A stretch of 64,000 bases of DNA. Source: Paenibacillus crassostreae. GTDB taxonomy: Bacteria; Bacillota; Bacilli; Paenibacillales; Paenibacillaceae. Shown in pieces: positions 46,167 to 53,842 of the stretch. Every line of letters begins with the position of its first letter. Position 1 is the stretch's first letter. The position numbers and the translations under genes were made by a program. The DNA lies in the NCBI RefSeq assembly GCF_001857945.1, contig NZ_CP017770.1, positions 2,914,001 through 2,978,000 on the forward strand, in the 5' to 3' direction. The notes under the pieces are model-generated. The model was not told the DNA's origin. It ran no database searches and worked only from the letters and a program-made list of their open reading frames with translations.

Positions 46167-47708
46167 CTAGCTTAACTTAGTTAAAGGTTTTTGCGCTGGA
46201 CCCTCGATGACATCCCCATCATATCCGAATCTAGAACCATGACAAGGACAATCCCAAGTGCGTTCGCCTTCGTTCCATTCTACCTCGCAACCCATGTGGG
46301 TGCATGTCGTATCCACGAGATGCAGATTTCCGTCGGGGTCGCGGTAGGCTCCTGCTCTTTTTCCATGATGTTTAACGACGGAGCCTGAATCTTTCTCAAG
46401 CTCGTCCGCTTGGGTATAGACGATACCAACCTTACCCGTTATTAATTCCTTAGCCACATTGGCATTCTGTACAACGAAATTCTTCACATCTGGATTAGCG
46501 TTAAATCGTGAAGGAGAAAAAAGATCGGAATATGGGTTGTCTCTCCCTTGAATTTGATCTGTGATAAGTTTGGCGGCTACAGCGCTTGTTGTCATTCCCC
46601 ATTTGGCAAAGCCTGTCGCGACATACATCCCCTCCGCTTTCGATGTAATCTGACCGATAAAGGGAACTTTATCGAGCGTAACTAAATCTTGCGTAGACCA
46701 ACGAAAGGGAATACCTTTATTCCCCAGTACCTTCTCTCCAAATTGCTCCAGATTCTCATAATGCTGATAGGTGCAAATTCCTTGTCCGGTTTTATGGCTC
46801 TCTCCACCTACAAGAACGACTTGTTCTCCATTCCATGAAGCAGATCTAAGAGACCGCGTGGGTTCATCGACGCTGATATACATCCCACCTGCAAAAGGAG
46901 TCTCTGGTTTCATCGCAACAACATAGGATCGCTCCGCGTACAGCCGTGAGAAGAAGAAACCTCCACCATCGCTAAATGGAAAGTGGGAAGCGGAGACGAG
47001 ATGTTGACATGTCATATGATGCTCGCCATCAAGGGTAGTGACGGTGAAGGGACGATCTCCCTCTAGTTTGTTACTAACGGTTGTATGTTCATAAATCTTA
47101 CCACCAGCTTTGATGATGGCTTCTACCAGCGTTTTTAAATATTCTAACGGATGGAATTGTGCTTGTCCCGGGAGTTGAATAGCAGCTTTCATCTGCAGTG
47201 GAATCGGCAAGTGCTCTTTCCATAATCCAGGAATAGCTAGTTTCTCATAGGCTTTAAATTCCTTCTGAAGCTTGCCCGCAGATTGTTCACTTTCGGCATA
47301 TACATAGGCATCTTCTGGTTGCCATTCACATGATATTTGAAGTTCCTTAACCGTTTGGGTAATCCATTGCAGAGCTTCGTTGTTGGCGTGATAGTATTTC
47401 GAAGCTTGTGCCTCCCCGAGAGTCTGGATTAATTGGTCATATATTAGGCCATGTTGGGTCGTAATTTTAGCTGTCGTATGCCCTGTGGTTCCTTGTAGAA
47501 TAGATCCGGCATCTAGCAAAGCAACTTTGTAACCTTCTTTAGACAAAATGTAGGCTGTTGTGATTCCTGTAATTCCAGCGCCAACAATACCTACATCCAC
47601 GGTGATATCTTCTGTTAGTTGGGGAAAGGTAGGCAATTTGGTTGAGGCTCTCCATAAGGATTCGGGATATTGAGGTAAGGCTTGTGAGGATGGTGAAGGT
47701 GTATTCAA
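46167..47708 (-). CDS. FAD-dependent oxidoreductase with C-terminal Rieske domain (YhfW-like)
   Basis: Fusion of a DAO-type FAD domain (VGIVGAGITGITTAYILSKEGYKVALLDA near residue 40) with a C-terminal Rieske [2Fe-2S] domain. The cluster ligands are C469, H471, C487 and H490, with C474 and C489 able to form the usual disulfide. 513 residues, as in B. subtilis YhfW. Substrate unknown; probably soluble. The start is a TTG at 47708, 7 nt after AGGGGGT, since no closer ATG has a ribosome site. Monocistronic. Confidence 0.87.
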   Translation of the reverse strand: MNTPSPSSQALPQYPESLWRASTKLPTFPQLTEDITVDVGIVGAGITGITTAYILSKEGYKVALLDAGSILQGTTGHTTAKITTQHGLIYDQLIQTLGEAQASKYYHANNEALQWITQTVKELQISCEWQPEDAYVYAESEQSAGKLQKEFKAYEKLAIPGLWKEHLPIPLQMKAAIQLPGQAQFHPLEYLKTLVEAIIKAGGKIYEHTTVSNKLEGDRPFTVTTLDGEHHMTCQHLVSASHFPFSDGGGFFFSRLYAERSYVVAMKPETPFAGGMYISVDEPTRSLRSASWNGEQVVLVGGESHKTGQGICTYQHYENLEQFGEKVLGNKGIPFRWSTQDLVTLDKVPFIGQITSKAEGMYVATGFAKWGMTTSAVAAKLITDQIQGRDNPYSDLFSPSRFNANPDVKNFVVQNANVAKELITGKVGIVYTQADELEKDSGSVVKHHGKRAGAYRDPDGNLHLVDTTCTHMGCEVEWNEGERTWDCPCHGSRFGYDGDVIEGPAQKPLTKLS

Positions 47709-47837
47709 ATAAGGTACCCCCTAGTTAAGTATTTATTTAGGATTAGTTTGCCTCATTATTTGTAAATTACTACTATCCTTCTAAAATAGACCAGCTATTC
47801 TCATAATAAATTCCGATTAGTCACATAAACTCCTTGA

Positions 47838-47867
47838 ACAAGGACGGTATAGCCGGTTCTGCTTGTT
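47838..47867 (+). repeat. Copy 2 of the GGTTCTGCTT repeat family
   Basis: ACAAGGACGGTATA followed by GCCGGTTCTGCTTGTT. Ends AACAAG and CTTGTT can pair. Lies between the divergent flavoprotein and aldo-keto reductase genes. Confidence 0.6.
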
Positions 47868-47954
47868 TAAATAGAACTTATAAGATTACAATAGTCATGT
47901 ACGAATGCTAGACCATGTATACAATAATGTAATTCTGGAGGAGGATACACGATC

Positions 47955-48893
47955 ATGGAATATCGGAGACTTGGAGCAAGCGGACTGAAGGTTAGTGAAA
48001 TAAGCTTGGGAAGTTGGTTGACTTACGGTGGGTATGTGGAACAAGAGAATGCGGTTAAGGCGATTCAGACGGCATATGATGCGGGAGTCAATTTCTTTGA
48101 CACAGCGAATGTTTATGAACGTGGAGCGGCAGAACAGTTATTAGGTCCTACACTGAAGGCATATCCTCGCGAGTCTTATGTATTGGCTACGAAAGTATAT
48201 GGCAACATGGGAGATGGACCTAATGATTCAGGATTGTCTCGTAAACATATTATGGAGCAATGTCACGCTAGTCTGAAACGTTTAGACACGGACTATGTAG
48301 ATATTTACTATTGTCATCGTTTCTCCCCCGACACCCCAATTGAGGAAACCTTACGTGCGTTGGATGACTTAGTGCGCCAAGGCAAAGTACTCTATGTCGG
48401 AGTTAGTCAATGGACAGCAGCACAGATGGAAGCGGCGCTAGCCGTAGCAGATCGTTACTTGCTAGACCGAATCGTTGTTAATCAACCCCTATATAATATG
48501 TTCGAGCGTGAGATCGAGAAAGAGATTATTCCACTCGGTGAGCAGAAAGGTATCGGTCAAGTCGTATACTCACCATTAGCTCAAGGATTATTGACTGGCA
48601 AGTATAGCTCAGCAGGAGCAATTCCAGAGAATAGTCGCGCGGCTAAGCTTGGATGGAATGAAGATAAGATTAGTGATGTTCGCATTGCTAAAGTTCAACA
48701 GCTGGAGAAAGTAGCGAACGAGTTAGGCATTAAGGTTGGGCAGTTAGCACTAGCCTGGATATTGCGTCAGGACAATGTATCTAGCGCGCTTGTTGGAGCG
48801 AGTCGCCCTGAGCAAGTGGTTCAGAATGTTGAAGCTTCGGGGATTACCTTGTCCGCAGACGTACTTACGCAAATCGAGGGAATACTAGCTTAA
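47955..48893 (+). CDS. Aldo/keto reductase
   Basis: NADPH-dependent reductase with a TIM barrel, 312 residues. Catalytic tetrad: D49 (FFDTANVYERG), Y54, K80 (LATKVYG) and H121 (YYCHRF). The C-terminus (ALVGASRPEQVVQNVEA) carries the NADPH-binding residues. The overall shape is that of the potassium-channel beta-subunit/YrpG group (AKR6 or AKR11-like). Good GGAGGAGG site. Substrates are likely small aldehydes; the physiological one is unknown. Confidence 0.92.
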   Translation: MEYRRLGASGLKVSEISLGSWLTYGGYVEQENAVKAIQTAYDAGVNFFDTANVYERGAAEQLLGPTLKAYPRESYVLATKVYGNMGDGPNDSGLSRKHIMEQCHASLKRLDTDYVDIYYCHRFSPDTPIEETLRALDDLVRQGKVLYVGVSQWTAAQMEAALAVADRYLLDRIVVNQPLYNMFEREIEKEIIPLGEQKGIGQVVYSPLAQGLLTGKYSSAGAIPENSRAAKLGWNEDKISDVRIAKVQQLEKVANELGIKVGQLALAWILRQDNVSSALVGASRPEQVVQNVEASGITLSADVLTQIEGILA

Positions 48894-48914
48894 TGAAAAT
48901 CATCAACATTAACT

Positions 48915-48966
48915 AAAAATAAGGCAGTTAAATTGCATGGAAGGTGCATTTTGCCTGCCTATTTTT
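48915..48966 (+). terminator. Terminator after aldo/keto reductase
   Basis: Stem AAAAATA-GGCAG with CTGCC-TATTTTT and an inner TGCA pairing; T5 at the end. Confidence 0.82.
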
Positions 48967-49115
48967 ATGTTTATTTTTAGATCAAGAGATGGAAGCCTCG
49001 ATACACTTATCTATAATTAGACAATCCAAATGTAGATGAAAAAGGAAAATTCATAAAAATGTCGAATATAGTACTTTTGTATCATACGAGATCAATTTAT
49101 TCAGGAGTGTACACC

Positions 49116-50933
49116 ATGAGCATAGGTAAGTATTTATTCGCATTATTGCTTGTAGCAACATGTCTTATGCTGTTCATTTCCTATCTTTCATTTAGAAAAC
49201 GTAAGCTACTCGTAGCCAAATTCAATGCACTAATGATGTTGGCTGCCTCTTTCTATTCCTTCGGTTACGCGTTTGAGATCATAAGCGAAGATATCGAGAT
49301 TATCAAATTCTGGTTAAGTTTTGAATATATTGGAATCCCCTTTATAACTACGTTTTGGTTGATTCTTGTCATTTATTTTACAGGATATCAAAAGGTACTG
49401 AAACGATGGGTATGGCTACTACTTTTTCTCATACCAGTCCTTACGTTTCTATTACAATTAACCAACGATCTGCACTACCTTTTTTATCGAAATATTATGA
49501 TGGATTATAGTTCTATTATACCGACAGTCGATTCTCTCAAAGGACCTTGGTACTGGGTACATATTTGCTATATATATATTCAAGTCATAGTGGGTATGAC
49601 TCTATTCGTGATGATGTATCTGAAAGCAGTACCTCTTGTTCGTAAGCAGATCACGGTAATTATCCTTGGAGCTGTAGCCCCATGGATATCCAACTTGGTC
49701 TACGTTTTTGGAATTTTTGGGTTACATGTGGATTTGACGCCGTTCGGATTCACCTTGTCCGGTATTTTATATATTTGGGGGATCTATCAGTTTAACCTCC
49801 TTAGATTAGCACCTATTGCATTGCAAAAAGTGTATGAAACGATGCAGGATGGGGTTGTCTTCCTTGATTATGACAACAACATTATTAATTATAATGAAGC
49901 TGCCCAAGAGGTGTTTGAAGAGTTACATGATATGAAAGGGAATAAGGGTTCAGCTTATCATGTATTCTCTAACTATCCGGAGCTATTGCAGAAAATCATA
50001 GTTTTGGAAAATAGTGATATCCAAATTACGATCACGAGAAAAGAAGAAACTAGGTACTACCATTTAAAAGTATCGCTCATTTACGATAAAGGTCAAATTA
50101 CCCTGGGGAAAATGCTTATTTTTAGTGATATTACGCAATTAATAGATTACCAGGAGAAGCTACAATCCAATGTCAATCAATTGGCGGAGTTGAATGCTTT
50201 TAAGGATAAGTTATTTACTGTTGTTGCACATGACATCCGTGATCCGCTTGCTGTACTCGTTAATTTAACAGAAATACTAGATGAGGAGATGAAGACGGTT
50301 GGAAGCGAGAATATTGAGATTTTCCAAGAGGTAAGCGGTCAGGTAAGAAATACGTATACGTTAGTTGAAAATCTACTGGATTGGTTCAGGAGCCAAAGTG
50401 GGAAGATCATGTTCAATCCATTGGTATGGGATTTATCATCGATTGTACAGCAGTTTATTCATTCCATAACCATACGAAGTGAAATCAAAGAAATTAAGAT
50501 TACCTTCAAGATCGATGATGAAATCCAGGTATTTGCTGATAAAGAAATACTGAATTTAATATTACGAAATCTGCTTTCCAATGCCATCAAATTTACTGAC
50601 ATAGGCGGGAATATTCATATAGGGGCAATAAAGAAGGGGGATCAGGTCATTATCTCTGTCAGGGATTCAGGTGTGGGAATAGACTCGGTTATCGTGAAAT
50701 CTCTTTTTCATAAAGCGCTAGATGCTCCATCTCAAGGCACGAAAGGGGAGAAAGGAACAGGATTAGGTCTCTTCCTATCTAGTGAATTTATTCAAATGCA
50801 TGGTGGTGAAATTTGGGTTGAAAGCATTCAGGGAGAAGGCAGTACATTTTTCTTCTCACTACCGGTGAATGAAGCGGGAAGAAATACGAAATCACGATTG
50901 GAACGGGAGTTCGATCTAACATGGAAGTCATAA
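49116..50933 (+). CDS. 7TM-sensor histidine kinase
   Basis: Membrane sensor kinase of 605 residues. An N-terminal 7TM domain of the HisKA_7TM type (about 1-215) is followed by a PAS-like domain (about 235-340), a HisKA helix with phosphoacceptor H372 (VVAHDIRDPLA), and the ATPase domain with N box (NLLSNAIKFT), G1 (RDSGVGID) and G2 (GTGLGLFLSS). I choose ATG 49116, 6 nt after AGGAGTG; nineteen more codons are open upstream. It overlaps the regulator gene by 13 bp. The signal is unknown. Confidence 0.91.
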   Translation: MSIGKYLFALLLVATCLMLFISYLSFRKRKLLVAKFNALMMLAASFYSFGYAFEIISEDIEIIKFWLSFEYIGIPFITTFWLILVIYFTGYQKVLKRWVWLLLFLIPVLTFLLQLTNDLHYLFYRNIMMDYSSIIPTVDSLKGPWYWVHICYIYIQVIVGMTLFVMMYLKAVPLVRKQITVIILGAVAPWISNLVYVFGIFGLHVDLTPFGFTLSGILYIWGIYQFNLLRLAPIALQKVYETMQDGVVFLDYDNNIINYNEAAQEVFEELHDMKGNKGSAYHVFSNYPELLQKIIVLENSDIQITITRKEETRYYHLKVSLIYDKGQITLGKMLIFSDITQLIDYQEKLQSNVNQLAELNAFKDKLFTVVAHDIRDPLAVLVNLTEILDEEMKTVGSENIEIFQEVSGQVRNTYTLVENLLDWFRSQSGKIMFNPLVWDLSSIVQQFIHSITIRSEIKEIKITFKIDDEIQVFADKEILNLILRNLLSNAIKFTDIGGNIHIGAIKKGDQVIISVRDSGVGIDSVIVKSLFHKALDAPSQGTKGEKGTGLGLFLSSEFIQMHGGEIWVESIQGEGSTFFFSLPVNEAGRNTKSRLEREFDLTWKS

Positions 50934-52054
50934 TCATTGATGATGAAAAAGCCATGCATTTGATTATGAGAAAATTCCTTGAGAAAATTCCTCATATCGA
51001 AATCATTGGTTCGTTTCAGGATACGGAATCTGCCACCTTGTTTTTACAGGATCATACTGCACAATTGGCATTTGTTGATATAAGTATGCCTAATGAGAGT
51101 GGTATGCAATTTGCCAAGAGAATGGCAGAGACGTGCAAGGATCTCCATATTGTGTTTGTAACCTCCCATAAAGAATATGCAATTGATGCATTTGATATCT
51201 TCGCATTGGATTATATCGTTAAGCCTATTTCATTTGAACGACTTGAGAAGACGGTGAGAAGGGCGATAGCCATTCATCAATTATCCGAAGCCGCAAAGGA
51301 TGATCAGAATGCAAATCGTATCTTTATTTATTGTATGGGTGGGTTAGAGCTTCGCAGCGAGCAAGGAGGCGGGATGAAATGGATATCTAGAAAAAGCGCG
51401 GAGCTATTCGGATATTTACTTTTTCATCGTGGTAGGATGGTATCGAGAGCAAAAATAACGGAAGATATTTTTGGTGGAATGCCTACAAAAAATGCAGAGA
51501 CATACCTCAATACGACCATTTATCAATTAAGGAAATCTCTTGAGTCGCACGGATTGAAATCTCTGGTGAAATCTAATATGGATAGTTATGGCATAGATAT
51601 CACAGATGAGCATATCGATTTTGTTGAATTCGAGGACAAGCTTAAAGATTTTGACGTCATTGACGCTTCAAATCTTGACCAGGCCATCGCAGTGGAGGAG
51701 CTTTTTACGGGTGATTTATTCGGGGAGAAGGCTTTTTTGTGGGCCTTGAATGATATAGAGCGATTCTCGAGGATGTATGCCGTATTTGTTAAGAAATTAG
51801 CAATGGCTTTGATGAATTATCGTGATCGAGATTCTGTTACAGTAAGACTCCTTCTTAAACTGCTAGCTCGCAATGAATTGGATGAAGAAGTATTTCGATT
51901 GCTAATGAAAGCTTATACTTTGCAAAAAGACAAGGGTTCCTTAATCAGACAGTATGGGCAATATGTAAAAATGCTGCGTAAAGAGCTTGGAATTAGCCCA
52001 TCGCAGGAACTGGTTGTTCTGCATTCTCAATTACTATCAACCCTCAAATCTTGA
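50921..52054 (+). CDS. Response regulator with SARP-type output (REC, winged helix, BTAD)
   Basis: Cognate regulator of the upstream kinase. Receiver domain about 1-120 with D7/D8, phosphoacceptor D53 (FVDISMP), T81 and K101; then an OmpR-like winged helix (about 140-210) and a bacterial transcriptional activator domain of helical repeats (about 225-375). 377 residues. REC-SARP proteins with 7TM kinases are known in Bacillus and Paenibacillus but few have defined targets. Its nearest possible targets are the receiver-like gene 175 bp downstream and the SLH remnant after it. Confidence 0.9.
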   Translation: MEVIIIDDEKAMHLIMRKFLEKIPHIEIIGSFQDTESATLFLQDHTAQLAFVDISMPNESGMQFAKRMAETCKDLHIVFVTSHKEYAIDAFDIFALDYIVKPISFERLEKTVRRAIAIHQLSEAAKDDQNANRIFIYCMGGLELRSEQGGGMKWISRKSAELFGYLLFHRGRMVSRAKITEDIFGGMPTKNAETYLNTTIYQLRKSLESHGLKSLVKSNMDSYGIDITDEHIDFVEFEDKLKDFDVIDASNLDQAIAVEELFTGDLFGEKAFLWALNDIERFSRMYAVFVKKLAMALMNYRDRDSVTVRLLLKLLARNELDEEVFRLLMKAYTLQKDKGSLIRQYGQYVKMLRKELGISPSQELVVLHSQLLSTLKS

Positions 52055-52091
52055 TTAAATAGCACGTGATAAAAATCATATCGTTTTTTGT

Positions 52092-52133
52092 AAACCCGTG
52101 AGGCTAGATGCTGAGCGGGTTTTGACGTTTTTT
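52092..52133 (+). terminator. Terminator after response regulator
   Basis: Stem AAACCCG/CGGGTTT with a 17-nt loop; TTTT and then TTTTTT follow within 11 bases. Confidence 0.7.
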
Positions 52134-52228
52134 ATCGAAATTCTTTCATTATTCTTTCATTGAGGGAAAGTAGAGTTTAAATACAGGCAAGCATCTGGAT
52201 AGAAAACATAGGAGGTGAATCTATCTGA

Positions 52229-52588
52229 ATGCTCAAGTTGATGGTTGTTGATGATAATATCTCGGATCTGGAAGCTATTCAACAAATCGTGAACTCCATT
52301 TCATTTTTTGAATGGGTAGGAGGATTTGCAAATCCCCATGAAGCCTTATCCGAAATGATGCGGAAGCCGCCAGATATCGTAATCACCACCGTAGAGTTGC
52401 CGGAGATGAATGGATTGTCTTTGACCCGTAAGATGCAGGAAGTTCTGCCTTGGGTTCATGTCATTATTGCAGCACGAAACAGTAATTTTGCCACAGAAGC
52501 CTACGAGGTCGGAGCAAGGGGTTATCTTATCAAGCCCTTCCGGCAGGAAAGTCTATTGAAGTTGATTGGCAATGTATTTAGCTTCTGA
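52229..52588 (+). CDS. Stand-alone receiver domain lacking the phosphoacceptor Asp
   Basis: 119 residues, a whole receiver fold and nothing else. The acidic pair D8/D9 and the switch Lys K102 (LIKPF) are kept, but the phosphorylation site, four residues before the Pro of VELPEMNG, is Thr54 instead of Asp, and the usual Thr/Ser at the end of beta 4 is Ala (A81/A82). It should not be phosphorylated in the normal way. AGGAGGTGA lies 10 nt before the ATG, so it is likely translated. It follows a kinase-regulator pair and may modulate it by binding. No output domain is present; the stop is followed by the SLH fragment. Confidence 0.82.
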   Translation: MLKLMVVDDNISDLEAIQQIVNSISFFEWVGGFANPHEALSEMMRKPPDIVITTVELPEMNGLSLTRKMQEVLPWVHVIIAARNSNFATEAYEVGARGYLIKPFRQESLLKLIGNVFSF

Positions 52589-52881
52589 AGTTACTGGAAC
52601 TTATAAGTTATAAGATAGCGGCCGGACAAGGGAATCAAGTAGCCATTAGCGTAACAGAAATGAAAGTAGATACAGTAGCAACACCAAGCACTACCTTAGC
52701 TAAATTCAGTGACAAAGTAGATATAAGTAGCTGGGCACAAGAGGCTGTAACACAATCAGTGGAAGCCAAGATTATTTATGGTATGACTGATAACACGTTC
52801 GTCCCAACAGAGTATGCGACCCGTGCTCAAGCAGTAGTTATGCTTAAACGTTTGTTGCAATATACAAGCTTTATCAATTAA
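52582..52881 (+). pseudogene. Fragment of an S-layer homology (SLH) domain protein
   Basis: An open frame beginning just after an in-frame TAG (52579-52581) encodes one nearly complete SLH motif at its C-terminus: F-SD...SSWAQEAVTQSVEAKIIYG...F.P...ATRAQAVVMLKRLL. SLH modules anchor proteins to the cell wall and normally come in threes at the end of much larger secreted proteins. Here there is no signal peptide, no ribosome site before the first Met (52660), and the receiver gene ends inside its 5' edge. I read it as the surviving tail of a deleted SLH gene. Confidence 0.7.
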
Positions 52882-52923
52882 ACGACTATAAAAATAATAG
52901 ATTAAAATGCTGAGATTGGTATG

Positions 52924-52998
52924 ATCCCCTTTAAGTAGTCACTCGAATAAAACCTCACTTACTATGAGGAATTGGGTGAACTTGGAGGGGATATTTTT
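52924..52998 (+). terminator. Tiered hairpin with T run after SLH fragment
   Basis: Nested stems: ATCCCCT/AGGGGAT, AAGT/ACTT, TCAC/GTGA and an inner hairpin CCTCA/TGAGG, then ATTTTT. It probably terminates transcripts from the receiver/SLH region. Confidence 0.7.
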
Positions 52999-53160
52999 AT
53001 GGAAATAAAATATGAAGGAAGCGGTTGGTGAATTTCAAGTTTAAAGAACGGAACATGATTTTTTAATCCATACTTTACAGGTGTGATTAATTGGTTATAT
53101 GATAGTGACAACAATTCAATACTGATTAAATGAACAGTGAAAGTTTATTTCGAGCTGATT

Positions 53161-53219
53161 GGACCACCAAAGGCTCCCGCACACTTCCCTTAATAGGAAT
53201 CTGTGCCGGGGGTCTTTTT
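53161..53219 (+). terminator. Terminator-like hairpin in the leader of the MarR gene
   Basis: Outer GACC/GGTC, then CCC-GCACA with TGTGC-GGG (one bulge), TTCC/GGAA at the top, then T5. It ends 34 bp before the MarR start, so it either insulates the operon or works as an attenuator. No known riboswitch or T-box core was recognised. Confidence 0.6.
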
Positions 53220-53252
53220 GTGTTATATGCCGTTAGATTATGGAGGATTCTT

Positions 53253-53798
53253 ATGGAGGACAGTACCTGGGGACGATTGCAAGAAGCCGATTGGCTGTTC
53301 CGTAAAATGATTAGAAGATATGTGAAAGAAAGAGACCGCGTTACGGTAGCGGGGATTACATTACCCGGGATGCTGATTCTTCACAAGATCATCAACGAGG
53401 GTGAACAGCGACTCGGTGATCTAGCAGAGGAGTTCGATTTCACCTCTGGGGCCATCACCGCACTGAGCGATAAGCTGGAGAAAGCGGGTTATACCGTGCG
53501 CAAACGTAAAGAGGATGATAGGCGAACAGTTCTGCTGGATGTCACGGATAAAGGTCGTGAATTATACGACCGTAACGATAACATCGGGGCTCGATGTATA
53601 ACGCTTCTGTTCGAGGGATTTACAGAGGAAGAGATTGCATTGCAGAGCCGCTTCTATGAGCGGATGGTTAGCAATCTTGAGAAATTCTCAGAGACGCTAC
53701 TGACACTTGGGAAGCAGAATGCCGAAGTTACTGAGCCTCCTACCCCCGAACAGAAGCGAAGCAGCACACCGAAGAAGAGTAATTACTTAAGCTATTAA
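53253..53798 (+). CDS. MarR-family regulator beside the sulfotransferase operon
   Basis: 181-residue winged-helix regulator. Recognition region LGDLAEEFDFTSGAITALSDKLEKAG (about 57-82) and wing KRKEDDRRTVLLDVT with the DDRR motif; helical ends for dimerisation and a Pro/Lys-rich tail. I choose ATG 53253, 6 nt after GGAGG; an open frame of 41 codons upstream crosses the leader hairpin and is not coding. It is 44 bp upstream of the sulfotransferase gene, so it may control that cluster, perhaps sensing a phenolic compound as many MarR proteins do. Confidence 0.85.
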   Translation: MEDSTWGRLQEADWLFRKMIRRYVKERDRVTVAGITLPGMLILHKIINEGEQRLGDLAEEFDFTSGAITALSDKLEKAGYTVRKRKEDDRRTVLLDVTDKGRELYDRNDNIGARCITLLFEGFTEEEIALQSRFYERMVSNLEKFSETLLTLGKQNAEVTEPPTPEQKRSSTPKKSNYLSY

Positions 53799-53842
53799 AG
53801 TGAAGCTTCATTATTTGATATTCCAAAGGAGATATGTAAATT

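Larger units (their letters stand above)
52882..53252. other. 371-bp gap with two structured regions
   Basis: Holds the tiered hairpin at 52924-52998 and the leader terminator at 53161-53219, listed separately. A 10-codon frame begins right after the first T run (ATG near 52999) but has no ribosome site and is probably chance or gene debris. Confidence 0.5.

Noticed and set aside
53130-53252. 41-residue N-terminal extension of the MarR protein at 53253
   Set aside because: Encoded by the leader hairpin and its T run; the internal ATG has an ideal GGAGG site and gives a normal MarR start.
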